64,000 nucleotides of DNA from Apostichopus japonicus (Eukaryota; Echinodermata; Holothuroidea; Aspidochirotida; Stichopodidae). How positions within the stretch are numbered: the first letter of the stretch is position 1; every line of letters begins with the position of its first letter. Positions 11,101 to 24,876 of the stretch are shown here, piece by piece. The stretch spans positions 2,852,001 through 2,916,000 of the forward strand of contig NC_092566.1 of NCBI RefSeq assembly GCF_037975245.1, written 5' to 3'. The notes below the pieces were generated by a model, which saw only the letters and a list, made by a program, of their open reading frames with translations, was not told the DNA's origin and did not search any database. A program made the position numbers and the translations under genes.

Positions 11101-14100
11101 CCTTGTCATTTTTTTTTTATCAATAGAGTGACAGGAATGCACTCCCAAGGCTACTGGCATTAACTTTATCAGATGATGAACAGGTAAGGGACTTAAGAAA
11201 CGAGTGTGGAGAAATAGAGAGGTAGGGGTGAAGAGAATGGTATTCTGCCAAATTAATTGCTATGAAAGAATTTTTGAGGAGAAACAAGCTTTTGTAGTTT
11301 GTACCAATTTCTTCAGCTTACTCTATACCTCCTCCCTTTCTTCCCCGCCACACTTATTAACAGTGTGGTTTTCAGTATGCCCCTTCATGTGTCATTTTGA
11401 TGATTTGTAACATGCCAATTAGGTATTGAACAATCAAATACAAAAAAACAAAAAAAAATTTACCCCACCGCAGCCAAATTATTAAATTGTTGTGTTTTAA
11501 TGGTCAGTGATTTGATTACAATTGGTAAGAGGTTAAGGTGATCCTTAAGGCGATACCACGTCTTTGAAATGTGCAGCAAGACTAGCTAACTTCTCTCGAC
11601 AAGATTTGAAGAAGGTGACTACTGTACTTCCAGCTAATCAAAATGAAAACCTCTCAATCACAAGGTGTAAAGGACCCAATCAGTCGGCAACAGCATTACA
11701 CTTCTTTCCAATTAATAATGATTTAAGAAATTGTAATTGGCAAGCCTGCATAATCGTTAGGTTGAAGGGTAATCATACCAGTGATACATGATACAAAAAG
11801 TTCACTTTGTACAAACCTGTCCACAGGCGCATAGCCAAGGGGGGGTGAAGGGGGCAGCCGCCCCCCCCTTGACCATATTTTTTATAGTTTTTATTAATGT
11901 TCTTATGATATCGCTAGTAATTTCAAAAGCGAAAATGCTAAGATGCAACTTACAAGGCCTGGGAAGTGCCATTTCCAGCGATCTGAAAGGCATTTTCAGC
12001 CAAAACTTTCTTGTACGCTTCGTGCCAACCATGGTGGCGCTACGCTTAGATAGTTTGCAATGCCGTGTCTACGGCTCTGATAGTTTGCCTACATTTTCGC
12101 CCCTCCCTTGGCAAATTCCTGGCTACGCGCCTGTCTGTCCATCTTGGTTTACCCCAATGGACCCTCTGGATTTCATAAGTAGCTTTCCAAGGAAAAATTT
12201 CCAGTAGGAAGCAAACACTGGCATGAGTATCAACTTTTCACAACAATTCCATTTTTTGATACTTTATGCAAAAATAACAACAATATTGAGAACACTTATG
12301 AGAAAAACAAAAGTAGTACTCTCACAGTTCTGTCTCTTTACCAAGCGTATCCTTGTCAGCGAACAAATTATTCATTCTCACAAGAATGATTAAACAAAAC
12401 GATACAAAAAAAAAAACTTGAATTTTGATTTATAACTGCAGATGCAAGAAGTGTCCCTGAAAACATTGGCAAGGTTATCGATGGGCTCTGACTGGCACAG
12501 ACACAGAATAGTACAGGTAAATGATCTCTTTCAGCGTTATAGTCAAATCCTATCATTCTTTGAAAAAAAAAATTATATATTGATATATATTTATAATTAT
12601 TTTGCCTACCACTACTATTGCCTTAGTTCAGAATCTCAAAGTTATGGAGGAGGATGATACAAATTTTGATCATTTTACCAATTTGGGTGGGTGTATGTAG
12701 TTACAATGCAATCTGAATTTGATGTAAACAACTAGTCTTCCAGATGGACCTCCGAAGCTGAGTTTCCTCGTCTGAACGGACCATTAAAGATTTATCCTGT
12801 GCTTCGTGGCGAACTTTTCTCAAGCTTTGTGCAATTACATGACGAATCTATATTGCAACAGCAGAGTGCATTATCATCACAGACCAGCTGAAACAATAAA
12901 TAAAGATGTTTTCTCTCCATAACATGAATTTCATGTGATCAAAGAGGCAGAACTGACAAATAGCTTGCCCCCCTGTTTCATTATTTGTTTTTTCGTTTTA
13001 CAGGAAGATTTTTCGGCGGGCAAATGTCTAATGAAATCTTTACAACGGCAACCCAAGAACATGCAGGTCCTTTGTAATGCAGCTTGCTTGGTCGCAAATC
13101 TTGCCACTTCAGAACAGGACCAAGTAAGTTCATTTTAGTTCAACTGTCTTGTTCTTTATATAATTCATCTTAACGATCAGTTGCGAATTTTGCAAAGGAG
13201 ATAAATTTCATCAGTTTAAAAATCCCAACGTACCAGCACTAGTGCACACTCCATAATATGAGATGTTACTTTTCAATCTAACATACTTTGATCAAAATTG
13301 CGCCATGTACAGTAGGAATTTTTTTATCTCTTAAATTCTCATTTAATTTTATAACATATTCGTCTTTGTCAAGTTGTTTTTGGTACAGGGATTGGATACA
13401 AAATTTCATTGCTTACAATTCTACCTTGCATGTTGATGAAGTCGCCGTGAACTACACTGCGTAAAAGATAAAAAGTTAAAATCTCACTTTCAAGCAGCTT
13501 TTCGAGTTTGATCAACAGTTTCACCAAACCTAACGGTTGTTACTACAAATAAAACTACAGTCAATCACACCGAAACACACTTCTAAATATTTATTTTTTC
13601 AACAAATGGAGGTTAATGAGCCAGTTATTTAATGCATAGGTTTCTACTCTCAACATTCTGTCACCCTGACAGTATTAAACATGTTATACAGTACATTGGA
13701 AAATTATTACAGTATATATGAAAAAGTATTCAACTGTTACTTTTACAAATTGAAATGTAGACTAGGCTGCATGTCAAATTATTGATCTACATTGAGGCAA
13801 GTGAGGGGTGTGCTGCGGATCCACTCACATAATAGGGTCTGATAAAGCCTAATGGGGGACTGTTAACGTTTAAATACTGACTTGTATACCCAGTCGAAAA
13901 CAGTCAGGAAAGGTGCCAACTTTGGCATGAAAAAGGACATTTTTCTGACCTTAGGCCCCAACTACGGTTGGAGGTGATGTCACTGGTGAAACCCACTATT
14001 TCAGTGGGTCCTTGAACTTTGAAGTTACATTTCTTGATTGCTCCAAAGGCTTCTGTAGGTAAAACGTTGAGAACCTAAACGGTAAGACATAATAATATTG

Positions 14101-17100
14101 TCAACATCGATAGTCCTTGATCTCTGGAAAGGGTGGAAACCAGAAAGGGAAGGACTTTTGTAAAGTTTTAATAATTTCTAGTATGCTCAAATTAGAGGCA
14201 ATGCTAATGATCTGTACTACAAAACGGTTCAAAATAAAACCAAATCAGCAAAGCTTTGTAGTACCTTTTTCCCGCTCCACCCACCCCCCCCCATACCCTG
14301 CCCACAGACATTTTGGAGAGCACTGTCTCGCCAGTTAAAGGAGACGTTGACTTCACTATCTACTGTTACAAACCTTGGAACGGAAACATGTGTTTTGATT
14401 AAAAAGATTTACCTTGGTCCTATAAATGCAATAATCAACTTGGTGGTAGTGCATGGTCTTTAAATTTGGGTGTCTGCAGTGGGGGAGGGGTGGGGAGGGG
14501 TTTGGGAGTGGGCAGGAGACGGGAGAGAACACAACCATTCCTGGTAAATCAAAAGTAGTCAAAACTAAAATATGCTCTCTCATTAAAAGTAATCAATCAT
14601 ATCTGACAGACAGACCCCTGACATGGGTATGATGTAACAGTTCAGTTTTAATGGTGGTAATTAAGGTGGATAATTCTGTTTTATCGTAAACCGGTTTATT
14701 AGTTAATTACTTGGACCGTTTAACAGGTCTATCAAAGTCCTTAATATTCTCTTCCCCTTTTGGATTTCTCATTGTCAGCCGACGTCTAATAATGCGATAC
14801 ATTTCATCTGGGTTTTTCAACCCAGGTGATACGATTTTAACTCGGTCCTAACACTACCAGAGTCACCATTCTGACATTGCATCTTCCACTGTTCATCCAT
14901 GAGCCAACACATGGAAACTTCCTTCCTTCATTTTCATTTTTTTTGTCCCTCCAGAGCAGTCTCTCTGAGTGTCTAGATTCGATGTGCTCTCTTCTCCACA
15001 AGTTCAAGGATCACAACGACCTCTTGTCTCATGTCATAAGAGGCTTAGCAAATTTCTCGGCATTCCATCAAAATGTTTATCGGTTGGTAAGTTTGAGCAT
15101 CTAGTGACCTGAAATAAAGTTCCGTAGTCCACAAGGAAGGCGGTTGTGAATTGATATAAAGTATGTCAGTATGCACTGGTACTGCAGTAGTATGCTAAAA
15201 CAACTACCTGCAAAGTAGTGACAGAGTTTCCCACTCCAAACCATTCAGTGGGCTCAACGTTTGCATATTTTATAATTTTCATGTCATGCTTTGGAAGCAC
15301 TTGTACTGACAGTTTGACATCTCTATTAGAAAAAGGTTTGGAACTGTTCACACTGTTAGTACGAGTGCCTTAAAGTGTGATATGAGAGGTCCGTATCGAG
15401 AGAGCCTTAAAAACTTGTCTCAAGTGGCTCTCCAAACATGAATACTCCATGAACATTAACATTGTTGCAACAATTAATGTAATAGCCTTAAAGGTAGTCA
15501 GTATTGGCCCCAACTATAGCACACTGTAATTGCTAGAACTTTTCAAAAACTACTTTCCAGGAGCTCTTTCCTCTCCAAATTGATCCCAGACATTTTTAAG
15601 GAACACACAAGATGACTGAATGTACCAGTGAGGTAAATTTCCTCCAAGGTTGTAATAAAAACAGTTTAAGAATTTTGACCAAAGGTGACCATATTTGAAT
15701 ATCTAGCATATTTGGGGCCAATACAGCATACCTTTAACATTAGGTTGTCATCACAAGGTTGCCATCATATGTATAAAAGACGTCTCCTGTTAGCCCCAGG
15801 TAAACAATGAATACTTTTATATAATATTCTTTTGTCCTGATATGAGATAACACCACTGTGGGCCATTTTAATTCAATTCATTCCCAAACCTTCAGATTTG
15901 GAATAGAACATGCTACGAGATTTTGCAGACAGTTTACATTCAGTGTGTTACATATGAACTGTCTGTACATGAATAGCGCCCTCTATTGCATAGTTCTGAA
16001 ACCATAGTTGTGGTTGTTTTATTAGTGTAAACTAATTTAAATAAAGTTGTCTATTGCATTGGTGCAATAGGCTTATCTCTCAGTCCTGTCTGGGACAAAC
16101 AAGGCGATGAGGTCAAAGGCCAAAAGTGTTGAAAGTTATAATTAATACTATTAAAATTTGCTGTTCTTAGCAGAGTGCTTGGTATAGTGTATGTCAATGA
16201 TAGATAGTTGTGTGCACAAAGTTAAAGGTTAGTTTAATTGTGCCAAAAATGAAAGCAGAAGTTGAGAAATTTAACCAATGTCGTATGTTATTACTTGATT
16301 TTTTTGGTCTTTTCTACCCTCAGGAGCAGCATCTCTCTAAGGTTATTTCTGTGGGTTTGAAGGTAAAGAACTAACTTTAATACTACTTTTGTCGAGGAAA
16401 AGCAAATTGTGGTCTGTCGTCTTTAGAAATAACACAGGAGAACGAAGAAAATACTTTATATAATGTCAGTATTATTTGGTGTTGTGTTTTGGTCAGGCAA
16501 ATATCACTAAAGACGGATATAAAGATAAGTGGAGCAATTTCTGCCTGGAAAATCCCATTCCCCAAAATTTCTCTATCTTCCTAAAGATAGTCTGGGTGAC
16601 TTTTAAAAAAACACTGATAAAATATTCAACATGGCTAATATACTAGAAAACTACATTTTAAGAAATGAAGAAACTTCTTTTTCATGCGTGAAAAACTTGT
16701 GACATTTATGTTGTGAAAGAAACTGAGAAGGATCCTTTAATTTAAATCAATTAGCAATGTTATTTTGAGATCACTACTTTAGTTTGGTGACATTGACAAC
16801 AACCAAAATACAAGAAAACCCCTTTCAATTCTGAAGCAGCTCTGAAAATTACTTAGAAATTAAGTTGTTTGTTTTTTCATAAAGTACTCCCTGAACATAT
16901 TTTTTAATGTGGTAGATTTATTTGCTCTGTAGAAAACCAGAAATACTCTTGGTAGCGTTTCGACAATCTAAAGGTTCCATTTAATTTTTCAACTCTGTTT
17001 GGGTGCGTAAATTGGTTGTTCTTACAGTCTCACTTTATCACAGTGCGTGAAATGCGGTAACGCCCCATATGAAGCAGCTCATCTATTATACAAGGTTCTG

Positions 17101-19487
17101 ACTCAGTCGAATGAAGCAACCTGCTCAAAAGTGCGTATAGGTCACGCCGTCTCTGAAAGTGCCCTTGAAAACCGAAAATACCTCTTTCTTTCCCGACAGA
17201 TATTAATTAGCATAACGTCCGCAAGATTGTTTACAATACCATAAATAGACAACCAATTAGCATTCATCAATTTGGTGACATCATTGATCTCGTGCCGCTG
17301 TGCCATTTGACCCAGTCAGTTGGTGCTAGCTTGTACCAGCCGTATCAATAATTAGTTCTCATCGTATGAAAATAAAAAAAACCTTGATATGATAAAACAA
17401 ACAGGTTTACTTTATTTATCTGCAGATCTTTGATAGTTGTTGATTGGAAAGGTTTTCGAGCTACTGTTACAAAAAGAAAATTGCCCCCAAGTATTGATTC
17501 TGTGGTTAATGTAACTCTACAGAAAAATTAATGTATAACTTTTCTGGAGATAGTCGGTGGCTTAATTAGCTGTCTGGTATCTGTAATTAATTAGTTGATA
17601 GCGTTTTGGTAATACACAGCTTACAACGTCAACTTCTGTTTAAACTTCTGTTCTGTACAACACTTTCAGTATGATTAGTGTAGGTCATGGCATCATAATT
17701 ATTTTGAATTTGACCTTTTGCTTTCAGTATTGAAAGTTAACCTCTATGATGTTATTATGTGAATGTATTTTTGTCAGTGTTTGAATGTTGTCTTCTTTTC
17801 CTGTTATTATGTGAATGTATTTTTGTCAGTATTTTGAATGTTGCTTTTGTCCTGTTATTATGTAAATGTTTCTGTCAGTATTTGAATGTTGCCTATTGTC
17901 CTGTTATTATGTGAATGTTTTCTGTCAGTATCTGAATGTTGCCTTCTTTTCTGTTATTATGTGAATGTATTTTTGTCTATATTTGAATGTTGCCTTTTGT
18001 CCTGTTATTATGTGAATGTTTTCTGTCAGTATTTGAATGTTGTCTTCTTTTCTGTTATTATGTGAATGTTTTCTGTCAGTATTTGAATATTGCCTTTTGT
18101 CATGTTATTATGTGAATGTTTTCTGTCAGTATTTGAATGTTACCTTCTTCATGTGACAAAGCCTAAGTCGCAGTCACTACGTGAATGTTACCCTCTTTGC
18201 CATCATTACTGTCAGTATGCTAACCTATTCTCTGTCAGTATGTCATAAAAGATCATGACAATTAATGTCCTGATAATTAATAAGAATGTATCTGCCATAT
18301 TATTATTCTCCTTTTGTACTCAACTGTTTTATATATTTTTCCAGTCAGATAACCAGTCAATTAACCAACACAGCATGCGGTTCATTCTTCATGTCTTACA
18401 TCGATCCCCTCAGAAAGCTGTGAGTGACTTGCTAGGGTAAGTTGTAAGGAAACATCTGTATGGCAGTACATGGGTCTTATACATGGTGGTATGCTGGGGG
18501 AGGAGCTCACCCTGCCCATCCTGGATAATAAAATAAAAAAAAGTAACCAATAAAAAAAAAATAGTTCTCTCATTAAATAATTGTCTAATGGAAAATGTAA
18601 TGATAGCCCCCAAACCCCCCCCCCCCCCCACTTCCAGACATTGCAATGATTAACCAGTTCAGTTTTGATGGTTCAGCGGTTAATTTTTTTCAATTTTTTT
18701 GCAAACAAATTAATCAGTTAATTCTTTGTATGAAAAACCTTCCTTTTTCCCATCCATCTTTGCAATGTTGTTTACTGCGGAAGTAGTATAATACGATATT
18801 TTTCGTCTAGCTTTCTGGGTTTGGGAATGTTTGTTTTTAGGAATGATAGCAGGTTTTCATGTGGTTTCAACAGCTTGTTGTGTTTTGATGGTATTTTGCA
18901 TTATTTTGTCCTTTGACCAACCAAGCTTTTGTCACAACTTTTGACAACATAGAAATTATGTATGAAATTTAGCCTAACCTCTTCAGAACCACACATTTTC
19001 ATGAGTGTAGGCTAACAGCCTGAGATAGAAGAAGATAATACCTTGCCATTAGTGAGATGAGCCTCAAACTTCGAGAGCATGGTGCAAAATTAGCTAAGGC
19101 GTCGGAATTGTGATCCAAGGATTGCAGGTTCGATTCCTGCTTGGTCCATTACGTTGCGTCCTTGGGCAAGATGCTTTATCTAAATTGCCTCTCTCCACCC
19201 AGGCAGGGGTTAAATGGGTACCTCTGAGCTAACTTGTCATTGGGCACAGTAGCAGCTGCCTGGAGGGATTGTCTCCAGGAAGGTGTAATATAATGTCAGT
19301 TAAGCGCTAGTGAAAGCGCTATATAAAAATGGAATATTATTATCATTATATTTTATTTTTATTATTTTACCTTGCCAGAAATGGTGGCGATGATTTCCTA
19401 CTTAGTATCTCCAAGACTGCCGGAATGGTGGACGCTATGCAAGGCAACCTGAAGCAGTATGTCAAAGAACTGTGTCCACCGTCATAA
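8121..19487 (+). CDS. FYVE zinc-finger protein with Armadillo-like helical C-terminal region (13 exons)
   Basis: Exons: 8121-8227, 8647-8869, 9556-9755, 10476-10573, 10790-10923, 11127-11183, 12442-12516, 13004-13123, 14955-15086, 16324-16362, 17044-17130, 18345-18436, 19379-19487 (1473 nt, 490 residues, phases consistent). Residues 37-95 form a canonical FYVE domain: WVSD (37-40), CPLC, RKHHCRQC (58-65), CSKC, ERVCDGC, with all eight zinc-ligand cysteines (46, 49, 62, 65, 70, 73, 92, 95). Such domains bind phosphatidylinositol 3-phosphate on endosomes. Residues about 111-480 are Leu/Ala-rich paired helices with phrases such as VRKGSAEALHLL, CNAACLVANLA and HVIRGLANFSAF, typical of Armadillo/HEAT repeats. 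I infer an endosomal adaptor and do not recognise a named vertebrate orthologue. The start at 8121 (A at -3) is preferred; 7965 is an in-frame alternative adding 52 residues. Intron 4 uses a GC donor. A candidate poly(A) signal lies at 20215-20220. Confidence 0.88.
9344..9498. mobile_element. 155-bp MITE with TTAA target duplication (copy 2)
   Basis: Flanked by TTAA at 9340-9343 and 9499-9502. Termini are AGGCATTGAAGACTT on the left and, reverse-complemented, AGGGTGTGAAGACTTGC on the right, which are imperfect inverted repeats. TTAA duplications with AGG ends fit Kolobok-like or piggyBac-like non-autonomous elements. It ends about 55 bp before exon 3 of the FYVE gene. Confidence 0.8.
11824..12133 (-). 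mobile_element. 310-bp hAT-like non-autonomous element
   Basis: Left end CAGGCGCATAGCCAAGG; right end, reverse-complemented, CAGGCGCGTAGCCAGG. Flanks CCTGTCCA (11816-11823) and TCTGTCCA (12134-12141) form an 8-bp target duplication with one mismatch. The body contains, in reverse, the TAAGCGTAGCGCCACCAT-type block found in the larger elements at 37-52 kb. It lies in intron 6 of the FYVE gene. Confidence 0.85.
15492..15733. mobile_element. 242-bp MITE with TTAA target duplication and long inverted ends
   Basis: Flanked by TTAA at 15488-15491 and 15734-15737. The left end AGGTAGTCAGTATTGGCCCC mirrors the right end, reverse-complemented AGGTATGCTGTATTGGCCCC. The two 20-base termini differ at four positions. 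Non-coding. It sits in intron 9 of the FYVE gene and differs in sequence from the 9344-9498 element. Confidence 0.85.
17752..18150. repeat. about 50-bp minisatellite, 8 copies
   Basis: Eight copies of a unit beginning GTTATTATGTGAATG, followed by TTTTGTCAGTATTTGAATGT and a T/C-rich end. Copy length varies from about 49 to 54 bp. It lies in FYVE-gene intron 11. Confidence 0.88.
19088..19345 (+). mobile_element. tRNA-derived SINE
   Basis: A tRNA-like head has a near-perfect B box GGTTCGATTCC (19127-19137) and a weak A box (about 19091-19103). It is followed by a tRNA-unrelated body with TTGGGCAAGATGCTTTATCT, GGTACCTCTGAG and AGCGCTATATAAA, and an AT-rich tail. The overall form is that of SINEs common in invertebrate deuterostome genomes. 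It is located in FYVE-gene intron 12, shortly before the last exon. Confidence 0.8.
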
Positions 19488-20214
19488 TCTCAGCACACTA
19501 AACAAGAAGAAAACAACAACCCAAGAACGACTAGGAGCTGTTATAATATCATATACCTCATAATCCTTGAAGTATTTTGAGAATCAACAAAAACCGTTTG
19601 ATAATACACATGATATAGCCTCACTACAGTTGTAAACAGAGTGCTAAAATTGCGCTGACTAAATTGTATGGTGGGCACTAACAAAGGGACCTGAAATCAG
19701 ATATCTCCCCTTCCCCCTCCAACCCCCTCCCCCGCCCCCCCACCTATCCTTCAGCTTCCTCCCACCATTTTAATAGAAACTACTTATTCAACAGTTAGAA
19801 GATGCCTGTGGGTTTGAATGGAAGAAGGCATTCTTCTTATTTGAGAGGGGTGGGAATGTGAGAAAGGGGGTGGGGAGAGTGGGGGGTGTATCATATATAT
19901 TTACTTTGTCCTTCAAGTCATGAAGTCAAAAGGAAAATATAAAATCAGTTATTCCAGTGCTTTAATACAGGACAGAGTTATGGACCGTGCCTCTTTAGGG
20001 GCGTGAATTGTCACGTGCTGACTGTAGACAGTTTGGTGATTGTCACTGACTGCCTACTTAATGATTAGTCACTTTATCGACTATGCAAACCATATATATT
20101 TACATTCTTTAACTAATTAAGTTACTCATAGATTTATTAACAGTGATTATATGTAGCCTTACTTTATGTAGCCTAACCCTATGTAGCCTAACATTCAAAG
20201 ATACTTCCATAGTT

Positions 20215-20220
20215 AATAAA
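20215..20220 (+). terminator. candidate poly(A) signal of the FYVE gene
   Basis: AATAAA about 730 bases past the stop codon. It is the first clear canonical hexamer I see on this strand after the gene. Not proven. Confidence 0.35.
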
Positions 20221-20594
20221 ATCTGTTCATAATCGTTTCTTCTTCATCTGGTGCTATCATAAATTTACCTTCTGTAACCTCGCCAAATGCTTAGCCTAAT
20301 CATTTTATACAGGACATCCATTAAATTGTGTATTTTTGTATTATAATATTCAAAGAGTAAAAAAAAAGAAGTTTATATGCACATAATTTAACATTCATGA
20401 GCAAGATTTACAACTTTGCAAAAGCAAAGAAGTCTTCAAATAGCCATATATTTTAAAAGTAATTTTGTTTAGAAGGGTTTAATCAAGATACAGTAAATTT
20501 GATTCTTTGTTGGAAGAACCATGTCAGGATAAATAATCTATATATATATAATAATTTCAAGTAAAATAAGCTATTCAATCAGACTGACTGTCCA

Positions 20595-20850
20595 TTCTCA
20601 TGTGGGTCTACTGCTTTCGTGTGGGTACCACTGCTGTCATGTGGTTCTACTGTATTGAAGTGGGATTCACTACTGTTGTGTGTGTCTACTTGTGTCCATG
20701 TAGGTTCCACTGTTGTCTAGTGGGTCTTCTGCTTTCACATGGATAACACTACTGTCATGTGGGTCCCACTGCTGTCATGTAGGGCTCACTGCTGTTGTGT
20801 GGGTCACCTGCTGCCATGTGGGTCCCACGGCTGTCATGTGTTTCTTGCAG
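20595..20850. repeat. about 21-bp degenerate minisatellite
   Basis: Roughly a dozen imperfect copies of CTGCTGTCATGTGGGTCCCA-like units. Open frames across it give Cys/His-rich peptide shadows with no sign of being real. Confidence 0.8.
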
Positions 20851-20859
20851 TCTAACAGC

Positions 20860-23800
20860 AGTGGACTGATCAATGGCAGTTTAAACAAAAAGCTTTTATT
20901 CTCATGACATAACCTGTCGGACAGGAGTAATAAACATTCAAAATTTTGTAGAAAAACAATTCCAATAATTTATTACGATCATTAATGTAAATATTGACAG
21001 CTCTTTAGTGTAAGCCGGTTATTATATGTCACCCCATTTTTTGTTTGCTAGTTCTGAGAATATCTGTTAACTCTTCCAAATTAACATCAAACTTGATTTA
21101 GGTCTACAAAACAATTCGTATACCGAGTGGAGAAAAAATATCATTGCCATTACATACATGACAATGGGAATGTGAAAATTGCTGTATAGTAAATAGTTTT
21201 GAAACTCAAGCAACCGCTTTGAAGATGGTTACACAAATACAGATATATAAATACGGTTATACTCCATTAATATTTTATCACTTATTGATTATTTTTATTG
21301 TTGTTGTTAAAGTGATTAACCAACACGAACTAGTTCGTGCCTATTGCAATCACTGTTTTAGTAAGACCTGTATTTTTTTTTTAATTCAACTTCAAACATT
21401 AAATTGTTATTTATTTGAATTTAGGAATTGAATAAAAACAAACATGACCTTTCATGGGGGTGTCTTCTTGTTCTGATCATGTGTCCTCTCACACCATTTG
21501 ACACAATTGCCCACCATTTGAAAAATGCTTGGCACCATGGAACATTAGACGACGCAAAATACAAATTTACTACGACCCCGGTGTACCGACAATTAATCAC
21601 ACAATAGCACATGTTTATGGGCTTAATTTTGAAGGGAAGCCGTGGGAGGGAAGGGTTGGTTGGTGATATGGACATTTCGGCTGGTGCTCAACTTGACTTA
21701 GTGAACAGGCATGAGCTTTTTCCGCGAATTCGAGGAATATCCGTGATTTCTTTTCTACCTCGGGGACAAAAACTATTATCCTAACACACTGTAGCATACC
21801 CAAACTGGAGCCTATACCGCAATTTTTGCAAAGTTCCGTGATTGTTTTTCTTCCCCAGGCTCATCCCTGAGAGAAAGAATCAATTAAGTATGTTCACGTC
21901 ACGACAGGTCCCCAACTAATGAAAATGTTTCCAGCGGAAGCAAGGCAGTTGGAGTGTGTATCTTCACTGTAGGCTGGCGCATACAGAGATCCTATCGTTT
22001 GGACTCAAAACACTAAAGATGTGGTCGTTTCCACCTATTACATGAACCCCTATGTCAAGACTGAAAGCAAACTACGTATTTCCCCCTTTGTTTTCTTACA
22101 ACTTGCCCTAGTAATTCATACAGTTGGACATTTTTTTTTCTTTTTTCCCCGCTTCAAACCACTTTGAATTGACACAGAAGAGTGTCAGTCTAGAGTCAGC
22201 GAGGAACCCGGGGACAATTAATGCCGATTATTTTTAATTATAAAATGGCAGTACATTAAAATACATATATACTTTTTATCCCATATTTTCCACAGCCCTC
22301 TAACGACACCGCGCCCAAGGGTTTTGACCATCTTCGCCGCTGTCGACAATTTGGTTGTGGTATGATTATACTATTTTTATGAGTTGTAGATTCGGAACTT
22401 GCTTACATTGTCAAGAGGAATATTGCTATCAAGCGTACACTGAAGACCATATTGATTAATATATCAGCGCGTGAGAAAATCCACCAATAGGCTGAAAACA
22501 AATTTGCTATAAATTTTGACAAAGTGATTCAGTTCAATTGAACCTACATGAGTTATACAAAAAGTTGCATTATTTTCACACAATGGCAAACGTTACATTC
22601 CAACCCATAACATTCAACAACATCATAAGAGTGTCCAGTGATGAGCACGCAGAGCAGTATAGTAACTTTTTTTCGGCCTATAATAAACTGAGGCCTTATA
22701 GCGTGGCGTATGTATCCCCTTTGAATCTCAACCGCCTAGCTGATACTTAATGCAAGCAATATTATTCTTAATTGGTAACGATCTCTGCCATGCGTTTGTT
22801 TGCCCCAGTGACCACGGTTAGTTTATCTCTGACCAATTAACTTAGCCAAAGTTTATTCTTAACTATTGGTCAGTAGCGATCAAGGCTTTAAGTCAACAAG
22901 TATAGGATAAATAATTAAACGGTTTACTTAAAGGACTTGTTTGTTGCAGGAAAATTGTTTATTTCTATCCAGTCGTTTCTCTTATGTCCCCCCCCCCCAC
23001 CCCTTCGTCTTCTTCTTGACAAGCATTGCCACTGAATCTTCGCAAACAGGGTGTTGGAAGATTTGACTAATAGGTTACAAATTATAAATTTACCAATTAA
23101 AGTATTTATAACCGCTAAGTTATAAGGAATACAATTAAGGGAGATGCTTAGGTGTTCGACAAGAGCAAATATATGAAGGAGAGGCTTCGTGCCCGATACC
23201 AGTCGGCATGATCAGACAAAACAACGGTCTTACAAGGTTCTTTGAAAACCGAACATAATCTGTACGAAAGACTATAGGCCTGTATTAATTCAAGTGCAAA
23301 GGGTTTAATCATGGAGGGGGGGGGGGTGGATTGAAGGAACCATGGACATGATTTAGCAATCACTGGGGGCTATACATAACGGGGACGGGTCCATGATCTT
23401 TAAATGGATGGATTGTGACCATGGGTGGGGGGGGCGTTGAAGCCGACTCCCAAGTGGGGGGGGGTGACGGGAGGTCTGGGGTCCTTCCCCAGAAAAGATG
23501 GATATTTTAGACATAAAATGGTTCATTCAGAGTCATACTCAATATGAATTATGTCTACACACAAGGTTGTGCTAATAACCTACTAGTATTTTTATTTGTG
23601 TCCTGGTTGAAAAGGGGGAAGGGTGGGGGAGGGTGTACACCAACACAAACCCCTCTGGATCTGCACCTGCCTTACATTTACGTGTATCGGGAATCCAGAC
23701 AAAAATCCGGGAACGGCTTGGTACAACCGAAGACCAAAGCATTCTGTTGAAACTTGCAATCTGTATGCGAGTTTCCAACGATGTATACCAAAAGTGAACT

Positions 23801-24700
23801 TGAAGCAAACAGATGTGACGTCATAGATGCACATTGACAGGGCATTTTGTTTTATCTCGTTCTCTCTCTCTATTTATCTCATTATTTTACCCTATTGATT
23901 TAACATTATACTGAGTGATGCTTCAGCTTAACATTAGTATTATTCAATCTAAAACAATACAAATTATTACAAACTTTATATAGAATATGTATCTATAAAA
24001 AACAGTTGCAAATTCCCCAGCAACTTAAATTAGTTTACTGCCGTTTTCACATTGAAAGTTCATTACTACTATAACTAATTCTCGAGCTACATTTTGTAAG
24101 TTTATTGAATTCCTTTCAGATGGATAAATTACTGGTATTTTAATACATTAATCACAAAAAATATATAAATATTCCTGTTTACAGGAAATGGTATACCATC
24201 TTTCTTTGGTAAAGTTGTTGTGTACCGATTTTCATGACAGGATAATTCATATACCATAACGTAGTTTACAAGTCAACTTTTCTTGTAGGAATGTATTATT
24301 TTGAAACCATAGCCCTAACAATGTCTTCATTTATCTTACCAGAGCGTCACGGTATAGGATTACAGCATCATTCAAATATTAGTGGTGTGAAATCATTCGC
24401 AAGGTCATATTCATGATCAAAAAATAAAAAAGTTCATCGACCCAGAAGAACATATATTTAACCTTTTCCCCAGAAGAAAAAGAAGACGAGAAAAAATTTC
24501 CACGTTCCTAAAATTAATAAAAACAATCTTGACCTTTGCTTTAACTGATTAGCATTATCGCAGTGCAAGAATTAAAGCTCGTTATTAATCTATAATGATA
24601 ATTACAAGTCTGTTGTTTGTAGTGACGCTTATAAATGACTCTACTAAGTAAATATTCTTTGCTCAGTTTACCCTGGTACACCCTAGTCACCAGTCTCGAA
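20860..24700. other. intergenic, no gene supported
   Basis: Only short open frames are present. One 70-codon frame (22538-22750) has a balanced residue composition but no recognisable domain. Poly-C or poly-G runs occur near 22988, 23317 and 23430. I see no RNA gene. Confidence 0.5.
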
Positions 24701-24716
24701 TAGCTTTATTTGAAAC

Positions 24717-24720
<4 letters not shown>

Positions 24721-24760
<40 letters not shown>

Positions 24761-24787
24761 GTTCATATCTGTATATATATATATATA

Positions 24788-24856
<69 letters not shown>

Positions 24857-24876
24857 GTATATATATATATATATCT
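24721..24876. repeat. (TA)n microsatellite with ATCTGT interruptions
   Basis: Long TA runs are interrupted by ATCTGT units. Open frames here (Tyr-Ile repeats) are artefacts. Confidence 0.95.

Noticed and set aside
17720-18170. CRISPR-like array
   Set aside because: Contiguous minisatellite without distinct spacers, in a eukaryotic intron.
22538-22750. 70-codon frame that might be a small gene or exon
   Set aside because: No domain, no partner exon, and no clear splice borders. Composition alone is not enough.
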